From Pseudomonas hefeiensis (GTDB lineage Bacteria > Pseudomonadota > Gammaproteobacteria > Pseudomonadales > Pseudomonadaceae): 64,000 bases of DNA. Of the stretch, positions 28,361 through 37,011 are shown piece after piece. Every line of letters starts with the position of its first letter. The stretch's first letter is position 1. The notes beneath the pieces were generated by a model. It saw nothing but the letters and a program-made list of their open reading frames with translations. It had not been told where the DNA came from and did not search any database. Both the position numbers and the translations under genes were made by a program. The stretch lies in the NCBI RefSeq assembly GCF_030687835.1, contig NZ_CP117449.1:3410001-3474000 (forward strand), in the 5' to 3' direction.

Positions 28361-28392
28361 AAAAGCCGCGACCTGATCAGGTCGCGGCTTTT
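28361..28392. terminator. Bidirectional intrinsic terminator
   Basis: The 32 bases form an exact palindrome, AAAAGCCGCGACCTGA followed by its own reverse complement ending in CTTTT. The GC-rich stem with A tract before and T tract after suits both convergent genes, the FecR-type regulator and pvdQ. Confidence 0.92.
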
Positions 28393-28409
28393 GTGTAAGA
28401 CAACAGCGA

Positions 28410-30758
28410 TTATTGCTTGGCCACCCTGCCCGCCTCATCAGGCTCACGGATAATCACGGCCTGATAGTGCGGATCAGCTTTGATCTGCTGCTCGGTAAAT
28501 GGCAGCACACTCCATTGTTTCTTCGAAAATGCCTGGGTCTGGTCCGCCGAATACGGCGATGCGGGGTCGCTGGAAATGGAAAATGCCAACAGACCTTGAG
28601 CCTGGGGTCCCTTGCTATCAAAACTCACCACTTGCAGGTAGCTGGTGCCGCTGACCACTTCCCGCTTGCCGTTGGCACCCGGTACGCTCTGAATCGCGTT
28701 ATAGATTCCCAACTCGCCGGGACCGCCGTGGATTGGTGTCTGCCGGCTGCCACTGCTGGCAACCTGCACATCTTGCCAGCGGCTGCCCTTCGGCAATCCG
28801 GCGGCCTTCACAGACGCCTGCGAGGCCAGCATGGCCTGACGCACAGCCTTATGCACCGGGGCACGCTCAATCGCCAGGCCACTAGGAGTATGTCGTGGAT
28901 CTCGCGGATCGAACGGGACACGCCACGAATCAGGTACACCCTGCACCTGCTCCATAATGTGCTGGAAATGAATGAACCCCAATCCGCTGTTCAAACCGGC
29001 TGTTCGATCCCAGGCCTTGAGGCCGTTGCAAACCTCGGTCAACGCCAAGGCATCGCTCCCCAAGTCACCGGCACAAAAGCCAAGCAGGTCCGGCATCACC
29101 TGATCAGCGAGGTAGACCTGATCGTCCATGACCATGCGCTGCAAGTCATTGACCTTTACCGGCCCGTCCTTGGCCAGTTGACCCAGCCGCTGCAGGGCAA
29201 AACGCGCCCGCAGGCCCAACGGCTGGTCCTGCTGGCTGATCACCGGCGAATAACCGGACAAGGGTTTTGCGGGGTTGACCATCCACGCCGAATCGTTGGA
29301 GTTCTGCACATAATCGCGGCGTAACAACTGCGGTAGCTTGTCGGAGGCATAGATGCCTTTCTGTACGACTTTGGGATCAATATCCCAGGCGCATTCGCCA
29401 CGCGAACCGTCCAGTACGATGAGTTGCAGCCCTGCCCGCGGGTCGCTGCAGCGGGCCAACTTGTCGGCGTCAACATTCGGCACCACCGACACGTTCATGT
29501 AGAGGCTTTGCCCCTGATCGTCCACCGCCAGGGTGTTGACCCAGGGAATGCCCTGGATCTTATGGACCGCATTCTGCAAATCCCTGAGCGTGACGGCCTT
29601 GTTCATGGCGTACCACTGGGCCAGCACCCGATCATTTTCCAGGTTCGCATCGCGCAGGCTGTAGGCGAACTTGTCATCCCAGTCCAGCCGGCCGGGCCAT
29701 TGCACGATCGGGCCGAACTGCGAGCCGTAGACCACCCGCGAAACCGTCTTCACCTGGCCATCGGGTTGTTGGATGTCCACCGCGACCATCTGTTGGCTCA
29801 TCGGTACCGATTGACCATCAAGCAGATAGCGAGTCGGGTCTTTTGGGTCGAGTTGCAAACGGTACAGAGTGAAATGTTTGGAAGTATCGACGGTATGGGT
29901 CCAGGCCAGGTGCTGGCTGAAACCGATGTTGATCACCGGCAGGCCTGGCAGGGCCGCGCCCATGACGTCCAGTTTGCCGGGGATGGTCAGGTGCATCTGG
30001 TAAAAACGCATGCCCCCCAACCATGGGAAGTGTGGGTTCGCCAGCAACATCCCACGCCCGTTGAAGGAGCGCTCACTGCCGATGGCGACCGCGTTACTGC
30101 CGCGCTCCAGGGCGAAACGCTGCTGCCGGGTCGCTGCGCCTGCAAAACCTGCCATCGGCTCGCCAGCCACCGCCGTCGGTTGGGGCGGCTGCGCACCCGC
30201 CAGGGCTTCGGCGAACTGGCCGATGCCACCTTCCACCAACAGGCGCCGGGTCAGTTTGACCAGGTCCAGCGCGGTGATCGGCCGTACCCACTCACTGGCG
30301 CATTGCTCGGGCAGGCCGACGGCCTTGCGTTCGGCCAGCGCGCGGTTGAAACCCGCGACATAGCCTTCGACCAGTTGCTGTACTTGAGGCGTCTGGGCCT
30401 GCCAGAAACCGGAAACGGCTCGCGGCGTGTTGAGCCAGTTGAAAAACACATCGCTGACGCGGTTCTCCCGCTGTTCGAGCGTGACCTGCTCCGGGCCGAA
30501 GTAACGCGAGCGCTGGCCGTTGACCGTGACGATCTCATTGGCCAGCAGGCATAAATTATCCTCAGCGTACGCGTACCCGATGCCGTAGCCCAACCCGCGC
30601 TCATCCTGAGCCCGGATATGCGGCACACCAAAACTGGTGCGACGGATCTCGGCGCTGGCCGGTTCTACATCGCCTTGAGCGCCGGCAACGGAGCTGAGCC
30701 CCAGGCCCATCCCTAAAAACACGCCTGCGAGACAAAACCTCGATAACTGCCCGGACAT
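28410..30758 (-). CDS. pvdQ: Pyoverdine maturation acylase PvdQ
   Basis: 782 residues. An Ntn-hydrolase precursor exported to the periplasm (signal peptide ending near AGA, residue 27). Self-cleavage before Ser221 in ERGSNAVAIGSER would give the alpha and beta chains, and Ser221 becomes the nucleophile. Strong resemblance to P. aeruginosa PvdQ runs through LLANPHFPW, RFYQMHLTIPG and GFSQHLAWTHTVDTS. PvdQ removes the fatty acid from acylated pyoverdine precursors and can also cleave long-chain acyl-homoserine lactones. AGGAG is better spaced for a GTG two codons upstream (30764) than for the chosen ATG, so either start is possible. No other pyoverdine genes are in the window. Confidence 0.95.
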   Translation of the reverse strand: MSGQLSRFCLAGVFLGMGLGLSSVAGAQGDVEPASAEIRRTSFGVPHIRAQDERGLGYGIGYAYAEDNLCLLANEIVTVNGQRSRYFGPEQVTLEQRENRVSDVFFNWLNTPRAVSGFWQAQTPQVQQLVEGYVAGFNRALAERKAVGLPEQCASEWVRPITALDLVKLTRRLLVEGGIGQFAEALAGAQPPQPTAVAGEPMAGFAGAATRQQRFALERGSNAVAIGSERSFNGRGMLLANPHFPWLGGMRFYQMHLTIPGKLDVMGAALPGLPVINIGFSQHLAWTHTVDTSKHFTLYRLQLDPKDPTRYLLDGQSVPMSQQMVAVDIQQPDGQVKTVSRVVYGSQFGPIVQWPGRLDWDDKFAYSLRDANLENDRVLAQWYAMNKAVTLRDLQNAVHKIQGIPWVNTLAVDDQGQSLYMNVSVVPNVDADKLARCSDPRAGLQLIVLDGSRGECAWDIDPKVVQKGIYASDKLPQLLRRDYVQNSNDSAWMVNPAKPLSGYSPVISQQDQPLGLRARFALQRLGQLAKDGPVKVNDLQRMVMDDQVYLADQVMPDLLGFCAGDLGSDALALTEVCNGLKAWDRTAGLNSGLGFIHFQHIMEQVQGVPDSWRVPFDPRDPRHTPSGLAIERAPVHKAVRQAMLASQASVKAAGLPKGSRWQDVQVASSGSRQTPIHGGPGELGIYNAIQSVPGANGKREVVSGTSYLQVVSFDSKGPQAQGLLAFSISSDPASPYSADQTQAFSKKQWSVLPFTEQQIKADPHYQAVIIREPDEAGRVAKQ

Positions 30759-31057
30759 TCTCACGTTCACTCCTGATCGATCACTTTCAAAAACCAGGAC
30801 GGCTACCGTTACGGCAGTAAAAAACACTTGGCCCGGCCTGGGAACCCACATACCGCGTGCCTGACCGGAATGTGCATCCCTTGAAAACGAACCGGATGAA
30901 AAAAAATTAATCGCCTGGCAACCGCCTGACTACGGGGCTTGATCATATCCAGGCAAATTTTTCAGCTTTTGGCCTTCATGATTGGTCACGTTCGTTCGTC
31001 CTATTACAGGAGAGTATCCGTGACCCTTTTCTGATCAGGCTGGTAAGGAGTTTTTGC

Positions 31058-31438
31058 ATGCATGACGCGCGTCAGCCCATGGAGGGTAAGCCCAGGTCGA
31101 CCGGCGTTCCGGCGACAGCCACCAACAACCTGTTCGACAGGCCGGCAGAACGAGGTTGCAATGAGCACATCAGGCTTTTGCTCAAGAGCTTCGGCCTCAG
31201 GACCAGCCTGATTCGCCTCAAAGTCATCGACGCATTGCTCAAGGCCGCCGGTGAAAACCGCAGCCTGGGTGTACGAGGCGTGCATAGCCAACTGCTGGGG
31301 CTGGACATTCCGTTGTCCTTCCTCAGCGTGCGCGAGGTATTGAAGCGTCTGTGCAGCGAGGGTGTCGTCACCCTTAACGCCGATAAAACCTACAGCCTGC
31401 ACCGCAAGGCCATGGCCGTGCTTCAGGGCGCAGAGTGA
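31058..31438 (+). CDS. Fur-like winged-helix protein
   Basis: 126 residues. After a variable 35-residue start comes a segment that reads like the DNA-binding half of a Fur-family protein: LLLKSFGLRTSLIRLKVIDA, then GVHSQLLGLDIPLSFLSVRE with VLKRLCSEGVV forming the helix-turn-helix and wing. It then ends, so the metal-binding and dimer domain of Fur is missing. It may be a short regulator or partner of a full Fur protein. AAGGAG precedes the ATG. It is divergent from pvdQ, which is iron-regulated in other pseudomonads; whether this protein takes part is inference. Confidence 0.7.
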   Translation: MHDARQPMEGKPRSTGVPATATNNLFDRPAERGCNEHIRLLLKSFGLRTSLIRLKVIDALLKAAGENRSLGVRGVHSQLLGLDIPLSFLSVREVLKRLCSEGVVTLNADKTYSLHRKAMAVLQGAE

Positions 31439-31447
31439 CGCCTGCGT

Positions 31448-31636
31448 TCAGGGTTTGACCTTGCGTCGCATTACGCCGTTGATCACTACCACGATGACCG
31501 CTACGGCAATAGCGATGTATTGAAACAGCTGCTCGCTGATCATGCCGTTGTTCTGCATCCAGGTCAGTCCCAGCATGATCGCCAGAACGACGAGAACCAC
31601 CAGAATCGAGTATTTCAAACGTTGCGATTGAGTCAT
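31448..31636 (-). CDS. Small two-helix inner-membrane protein
   Basis: 62 residues. Two hydrophobic helices (about 9-25, YSILVVLVVLAIMLGLT, and 38-54, FQYIAIAVAVIVVVING) are joined by a short polar loop (MQNNGMISEQ). The tail is basic (MRRKVKP). AGGAA lies eight bases before the ATG. Function unknown; such mini-proteins often modulate membrane complexes or respond to envelope stress. Convergent with the Fur-like gene. Confidence 0.7.
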   Translation of the reverse strand: MTQSQRLKYSILVVLVVLAIMLGLTWMQNNGMISEQLFQYIAIAVAVIVVVINGVMRRKVKP

Positions 31637-31785
31637 TGCCAATTTCCTGAATGTATCCGCTCTGTATCCGAATGCTTGCCAGGCGCATACCGTGTTTTGG
31701 GGATGGCGGGCGGCAGACGGGGTCTCATGGTACAGCCGAAGGGGCGTATTCGCGCAACCGCGGTGTTTATCATGAGGAGTTCTGT

Positions 31786-31923
31786 ATGTTTCGCCGTATA
31801 ACCCTGCTGCTTTCCCTGTTTTCCGTCCTGACCCTGAGCGGTTGCCTCTTCTTCCCACATGATCGCGGTCACGGCGACCGCCATGAGCACCGTGGCGGCC
31901 CAGGTGTGGACATGCATCGCTAG
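31786..31923 (+). CDS. 45-residue His-rich lipoprotein
   Basis: A very small gene with a strong ribosome site (GAGGAG). The product is MFRRITLLLSLFSVLTLSGC as signal and lipobox, followed by a 25-residue mature tail with Phe-Phe-Pro and six His among Arg, Asp and Gly (HDRGHGDRHEHRGG). The tail could bind metal. Similar tiny lipoproteins are common in Pseudomonas, mostly without known role. A terminator follows about 80 bases later. Confidence 0.75.
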   Translation: MFRRITLLLSLFSVLTLSGCLFFPHDRGHGDRHEHRGGPGVDMHR

Positions 31924-32001
31924 GAACTTCCCGTTTTAGACCTGATGCGTCTGCGCACCGGTTAACTGACACCTATCAGATTAATTGCTCACATCACGAA
32001 C

Positions 32002-32031
32002 AAATGTCCGCCCCTTGGTGGACATTTTTCT
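32002..32031 (+). terminator. Intrinsic terminator upstream of the Lux-like operon
   Basis: AAATGTCC (32002-32009) pairs exactly with GGACATTT (32020-32027), with additional inner G/C pairs, and is followed by TTTCTT. It probably ends the small-lipoprotein transcript and insulates the operon that starts at 32155. Confidence 0.8.
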
Positions 32032-32154
32032 TACAGATTTAACTCACATTTCCTCCACGAACAAAGGGAAAGACTTCTTTTGGCCCTTAGTTTCACCGAC
32101 GTATTCTCGAATAAGAGGCGCTTACCTCCTTACCGAAAATTAACGTTGAAAATC

Positions 32155-33390
32155 ATGCAAAACTTGCTGACAACTCTTTCGCCAATACGATTGACAGGCT
32201 TCTGCCTGGCTATCGCTCTTTTCGAACTATTGACTTACATGGCCAGCGACCTAGTCATGCCAGCCATGCTCGCGGTGACCCAGGAACTGGATGCGCCCGC
32301 AGACCAGATTCCCTACGCCTTCAATCTGTACCTGTTGGGCGGCGTCTTGCTGCCGTGGCTGATCGGTCCACTGTCGGATCGCTATGGACGTCGCTCATTC
32401 ATGCTCGCCGGGTGTGCCGGCTTTGTGCTGGCATGTGCGGCGATCACCCTGGTCACCCATATGCAGGGATTCAATGGGCTTCGTCTGATCCAGGGCATGG
32501 GCCTGGGCTTCGTGATTGCGGTCAGTTACCCCGCCATACAGGAAGTCTTCAACGAATCGGACGCCGTGAAAGTCATGGCGTTGCTGGGCAATCTCGCGCT
32601 CCTCTCGCCCTTGCTGGGGCCGCTGCTGGGTGGGTTGCTGCTGCAATGGCTGTCCTGGCGCGAGCTGTTTGTACTGCTGGCGGGCCTTGGCGCGGTGAGC
32701 TGGCTGACCTTATGGGCATTCATGCCCCGACACCCTGGCCTGGCGCCTCCCCGCGCCAGGCAGCCTACGCAGCAGCCGTTCAAGCTGCGCACGCTCATCG
32801 GGCGGTATGGCGCGCTGCTGAGTCATGCCGGATTCATGGCCGCCTGCGTGGCACTGGGGCTGATGAGCCTGCCGCTGATTGCCTGGATCGGTCTGTCCCC
32901 GCTGCTACTGATCCAGGGGCAGGGCCTGTCGCCCTTGGTGTACGGCCTGTGGCAGATCCCGGTGTTCTCGGCCGTGATCCTTGGCAATCTCCTGCTGAAC
33001 CGCCTGGTGGAGCGGCTGGGCGTGCGCGGGGTATTGCGCTACAGCCTGTGGCCCTTGTCTACCGGACTCATCGCACTGGTGATTGCCAGTCAGTTCAACC
33101 TGTGTCTATCCGCGCTGGTCAGCGGCCTGGCGCTCTATGCCCTGGGGCTCGGCATGGGCAATGCGGCGTTGTATCGATTGGCCCTGTTCGCCAGCGACGA
33201 CAGCAAAGGGCTGGTCTCGGCCATGGTCGGGATGATTTCCATCGCCGTGATGAGCACAGCCGGATCGCTGCTCGCGCTACTGGGCGCCGGAGCGAGCCTG
33301 AACGCCTTTGCCTTGATGGTCGGCATCGCGGGGCTCAGTTGCCTTGTGGCGTTGCGCCTGTTCCTGTCGCGCCCGCCCGCTCTCGTCTGA
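32155..33390 (+). CDS. MdfA-like MFS exporter
   Basis: 411 residues from the chosen ATG, with about 12 membrane helices. Helix 1 carries Glu24 and Asp32 (FELLTYMASDLVMPAM), the acidic pair that binds cationic drugs in E. coli MdfA, and the MFS motif A follows helix 2 (GPLSDRYGRRSFML). Proton-driven export of a small, perhaps cationic, molecule is likely. It is the first gene of a tight five-gene operon with acyl-activation and reduction genes, so its cargo may be that pathway's product. A TTG 75 bases upstream in frame could also start translation, but the extra residues are not membrane-like. Confidence 0.82.
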   Translation: MQNLLTTLSPIRLTGFCLAIALFELLTYMASDLVMPAMLAVTQELDAPADQIPYAFNLYLLGGVLLPWLIGPLSDRYGRRSFMLAGCAGFVLACAAITLVTHMQGFNGLRLIQGMGLGFVIAVSYPAIQEVFNESDAVKVMALLGNLALLSPLLGPLLGGLLLQWLSWRELFVLLAGLGAVSWLTLWAFMPRHPGLAPPRARQPTQQPFKLRTLIGRYGALLSHAGFMAACVALGLMSLPLIAWIGLSPLLLIQGQGLSPLVYGLWQIPVFSAVILGNLLLNRLVERLGVRGVLRYSLWPLSTGLIALVIASQFNLCLSALVSGLALYALGLGMGNAALYRLALFASDDSKGLVSAMVGMISIAVMSTAGSLLALLGAGASLNAFALMVGIAGLSCLVALRLFLSRPPALV

Positions 33391-33417
33391 AAATCCCCTC
33401 CCTGAGGAACGATACCC

Positions 33418-34545
33418 ATGATTCATTTTCCCCACGCCGATGCGCTGTGTGCATTGGCGCAACCCTACGATCCCGACTCAGTACCTGCTGGTCTGTTTGA
33501 TCGGGCCATGGCCCAGATCAGCCTGTTCCATTGCCACCACACCCCCGGCTACGAACACTGGCTCAACGCCAACGGCCTGGCTGCCGAGGACCTGGAGCAT
33601 TTGACTGACTGGTCGCGCTTGCCGCCCATCTACGCCAACTACTTCAAGCAGCGCTTGCTGCTCAGCCCCACAGGCGAGAACGCGCTGGAGCTGACATCCT
33701 CCGGCACCAGCGGCCAGAAAAGCCGAATGCGCTATGACGAACGCAGCATGGCAGCGGCCCAGGGCATGGTGGCGCGTATCTTTGAGCATTACGGCTGGTC
33801 CACACCGGACTCGCCCTGCAACTACCTGTTGTTCAGCCACGAACCCGAGAAGGTCAATCACGTCGGCACCGCCCATACGGACCAATTCTTACGCAGCTTC
33901 GCGCCGGCCAATCGGGTTTTCCATGCGCTGCGGCGCACTGGAAAAGGTCATGAGTTCGATGTCTTTGGCGCGATCCGGGCCCTTCAGGAGTTCGCCGAGG
34001 AAGGCTTGCCGGTGAGGATCTTCGGCTTCCCGGCGCTGCTCTGTCATGCACTTGAGCGCATGCGAGAAACCGCAACGCCAGACCTCAAGCTTGCCCCCGA
34101 CTCCCTGGTGTTTCTGGGAGGCGGCTGGAAAAAGCAGGCCGCCCAAGAGATCCCCCGCCACGAGGTCTATGAGCACATTACCCGGCAACTGGGCATTGAG
34201 CCCCACCGATGCCGCGATGGTTACGGTGCGGTCGAGCACGCAGTGCCGTACATCGAATGCGCACACCACAGGTTTCATGTGCCGGTCTATTCGAAAGCTT
34301 TCGTGCGTCACCCCTCGGACTTCAGTGTCCAGCCCTTCGGTGCGACGGGGTTGTTGTCATTCGTCTCACCTTACATCTCTTCCAGTCCCGCCCATGCCGT
34401 GGTGATGAGCGACCTGGCAACCCTGCATCCGGCCAATTGTGAGTGCGGCTTGAACACTCAATGGTTCGAACTGCACGGTCGGGCCGGCACCAGTGCCAGC
34501 CGAAGCTGCGCCATGGCCGCCGCCGAAATGATCAAGGAGAATTGA
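33418..34545 (+). CDS. LuxE-like acyl-protein synthetase
   Basis: 375 residues, the normal length of LuxE. The ATP-binding loop is LTSSGTSGQKSRMRYDERS. The C-terminal SCAMAAAEM places a Cys at residue 364, the position at which LuxE of luminous bacteria carries its acyl thioester. The expected reaction is acid plus ATP to acyl-AMP, then transfer to this Cys and on to a LuxC partner. That partner is encoded one base downstream. No luciferase or LuxD genes are near, so the acid is not destined for light. GAGGAA precedes the ATG. Acid specificity cannot be read from the sequence. Confidence 0.85.
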   Translation: MIHFPHADALCALAQPYDPDSVPAGLFDRAMAQISLFHCHHTPGYEHWLNANGLAAEDLEHLTDWSRLPPIYANYFKQRLLLSPTGENALELTSSGTSGQKSRMRYDERSMAAAQGMVARIFEHYGWSTPDSPCNYLLFSHEPEKVNHVGTAHTDQFLRSFAPANRVFHALRRTGKGHEFDVFGAIRALQEFAEEGLPVRIFGFPALLCHALERMRETATPDLKLAPDSLVFLGGGWKKQAAQEIPRHEVYEHITRQLGIEPHRCRDGYGAVEHAVPYIECAHHRFHVPVYSKAFVRHPSDFSVQPFGATGLLSFVSPYISSSPAHAVVMSDLATLHPANCECGLNTQWFELHGRAGTSASRSCAMAAAEMIKEN

Positions 34546-34546
34546 T

Positions 34547-36958
34547 ATGTATCTCATCAACGGCCAATTGCAGGCTGATCTGCCACTCGACGCAGCCCTT
34601 GAACGCTTGCAGACGCAACTGCCCACGCTTCTGGGCGCACCGCCGCCCAGCGATAGGGTGCTCGATTGTGCGCAGGCGTTCGCACAGACGCTGCGGGACG
34701 CAGGACAGACTCCGTTTCTGGACGATGACCAACGCCAGGCCCTGATCGCCTTCTGCGAACGCAAGCACTTGAGCCGCAAACTTGAACGGGAGCTGGGGGC
34801 GGACGCGCGCTCGCTGCGCCGAATCGACTATTGCGATGGCCCTTTCGAAAGCTGGCAGCCCCTGGGGCTGGTGGTGCATGTCACCCCTGGCAATGCACCT
34901 TTGCTGGGATTTTTCGCGGCCCTAGAAAGCCTGCTGGCGGGCAACGTCAACTGGCTGCGACCCAGCACACGCGATGCAGACCTGACTGCGCAGGTGCTAG
35001 CGGCGTTCCTCAATTGCGACCCAAGTGGCCAACTGCACGATTACGTTGCGGTGCTGCCAGTGCCCTACCACGAGTGCCGGCGTCTCTTCGCACTGGCCCA
35101 AGGCGTCAGCGCCTGGGGTGGTGAGACCGCACTCAAGACCATGCGTAAGCAAATTCCAAGCGGCTGCCGCTGGATCGATTGGGGGCATCGCATCAGCTTC
35201 GCCTATGTCACGCCACAGGCCGCCAGCCAGCAGGCACTGGACAGTCTGGTGGATGAGGTCTGCCGACTCGATCAGCAAGCCTGTTCCAGCCCCCAGTGGC
35301 TGTTGGTGGACAGCGACGAACCGGCTCAGATGCAGGCACTGGGTAACGCCCTGGCCGCCGCCTTCGAACGACGGACCGGGCAATGGCCGGCGTTGCCAAC
35401 CACTGCAGCCGAAGCGTGTGAAATCACCACCCGCACGGCACTTGCCCGACTTGACCATAGCTTTGCAGAACAAACCGGCCAGATTTGGGAAGGACATGGC
35501 TGGCGCATTGTTTGGGAGCATCACCGCGACCTGTCGCCATCGCCGCTGTTTCGCACACTTTTGTTACGGCCGGTACCCCATGGGCTGATTACCGAAACCC
35601 TGCTGCCCTGGCGGAATGTGTTGCAGAGCTGCGCGCTGATCTGTGAACCGCAACGGGCGCCTGAACTGGCACGTCGCGTATTAGCCGCCGGCGTGACCCG
35701 CATCTCGGCAACCGCAGACATCCAGCAAGGCTATGAGGGCGAGCCTCATGACGGTGTCTACGCGCTACAACGTTTGAGTCGCCGGGTGTCGGTTGGTCTT
35801 GAACCTGAGGTCGCAAGTCTTCGTGTGACACTGGACGCGCCGCCGGCAACGATACCCATTTCTCCCTCGACGCCGATCATGGACAAAGCGGCATTCCTGG
35901 CGCTGCCTGCCGCACCCCAGGCACAGTTGTTCTTCCGCTCAGGTGGTAGCAGCGGCGCACCGGTGCTGTCGCCCTACAGTTACCGCGATTTTGATCGCCA
36001 CATGCGGGCCGCCGCCGATGGACTACGCGCAGCCGGCCTGGATCCGGCGAAAGATCGGGTCATGAATCTGTTTTATGGTGGCAATCTCTACGGCGGTTTC
36101 TTCAGTTTCTCAAAGATACTGGAGCACATGAATGTTGTGCACTACCCCATGGGTGCTACGTCAGACGTGGACTTTGAAGAGATCGCACGGATGATCGTCG
36201 CCCACAAGGTCAACACCCTGGTCGGCATGCCAAGTACCTTGCAGCGCCTCTTTTCCAGCCAGCTAAAAACCCTTCAAGGCTACGGCGGTGTGCGCAAAGT
36301 CATGCTGGGCGGCGAGCGCCTGGGGCAAGGCTGCCGTCAATTGCTTCAGGACTGCGGCGCCACAAGTATCCGCTCAGCCATCTACGGCAGTGTCGACGCG
36401 GGCCCCCTTGGCCATGCCTGCACTGCCAGCGGCGACGGTGTTTTCCATCTCATGGAAGACATTCAACACTTGGAGATCGTCCAGCTGGAACAGGACGCTC
36501 CGGTCGAGCCGGGGGAAACCGGACGGCTCCTGTTCACTTCTCGCATACGCCATGCGCAACCCCTTCACCGTTATGAAGTCGGCGATTGCGGGCGCTGGCT
36601 TCCCGAGCCCTGCCCCTGTGGCCTGGAGTCACCCCGGTTCGAATTGCGCCAGCGCCACGGCTCCCTGATACGCATCGTGACGTACTTAATCAATACCCAC
36701 GAGCTGGCCGAACAGGCGCAAACAGCCATTCAAATCGTGCTTGATTACCACAGCAGCGGCTGCGAACGCCTGCTGATTCGCGCCGATGGCGATGCGCAAA
36801 CGGTTCGGAGCAGGGTCATGGACCTCGAACTGCTGTCCACCCTGGTGGAGTCCGAAATGCTCGTACTGGATATTCAATCCTGTCCGGCAGCAAGTTTCGA
36901 ACATAACAAACACAGCGGCAAAGTTCCGCTGGTGATTGACTGCAGAATATCCGCTTGA
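34547..36958 (+). CDS. LuxC-like acyl reductase fused to an ANL (PaaK-like) ligase domain
   Basis: 803 residues in one uninterrupted frame. Residues about 1-430 are a LuxC-type reductase: LVVHVTPGNAPLLGFFAALE, VSAWGGETALKTMRK, and the thioester Cys246 in DQQACSSPQW, the usual LuxC active-site surrounding. A linker near 430-450 leads to an adenylating domain with LFFRSGGSSGAPVLSPYSYR as P-loop, GMPSTLQRLF, YGSVDAGPLGH and YEVGDCGRW. A C-terminal lid ends in HSGKVPLVIDCR, where Lys is probably catalytic. I infer one polypeptide that both activates an acid and reduces an acyl thioester with NADPH. Such a fusion is not a standard lux gene. The ribosome site lies within the end of the preceding gene. 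Confidence 0.82.
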   Translation: MYLINGQLQADLPLDAALERLQTQLPTLLGAPPPSDRVLDCAQAFAQTLRDAGQTPFLDDDQRQALIAFCERKHLSRKLERELGADARSLRRIDYCDGPFESWQPLGLVVHVTPGNAPLLGFFAALESLLAGNVNWLRPSTRDADLTAQVLAAFLNCDPSGQLHDYVAVLPVPYHECRRLFALAQGVSAWGGETALKTMRKQIPSGCRWIDWGHRISFAYVTPQAASQQALDSLVDEVCRLDQQACSSPQWLLVDSDEPAQMQALGNALAAAFERRTGQWPALPTTAAEACEITTRTALARLDHSFAEQTGQIWEGHGWRIVWEHHRDLSPSPLFRTLLLRPVPHGLITETLLPWRNVLQSCALICEPQRAPELARRVLAAGVTRISATADIQQGYEGEPHDGVYALQRLSRRVSVGLEPEVASLRVTLDAPPATIPISPSTPIMDKAAFLALPAAPQAQLFFRSGGSSGAPVLSPYSYRDFDRHMRAAADGLRAAGLDPAKDRVMNLFYGGNLYGGFFSFSKILEHMNVVHYPMGATSDVDFEEIARMIVAHKVNTLVGMPSTLQRLFSSQLKTLQGYGGVRKVMLGGERLGQGCRQLLQDCGATSIRSAIYGSVDAGPLGHACTASGDGVFHLMEDIQHLEIVQLEQDAPVEPGETGRLLFTSRIRHAQPLHRYEVGDCGRWLPEPCPCGLESPRFELRQRHGSLIRIVTYLINTHELAEQAQTAIQIVLDYHSSGCERLLIRADGDAQTVRSRVMDLELLSTLVESEMLVLDIQSCPAASFEHNKHSGKVPLVIDCRISA

Positions 36959-37011
36959 TTGTTTTTCCCGTGTAAATGAATAAGCGGACGTTAAAGTCCG
37001 AGAGAATCCTG

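Noticed and set aside
30759..31057. PvdS iron-starvation box in front of pvdQ
   Set aside because: No TAAAT plus CGT pair at the right distance was found on the minus strand by eye.
36985..37000. CGGAC/GTCCG hairpin as a terminator inside the Lux-like operon
   Set aside because: Only five base pairs and no T tract; too weak to call.
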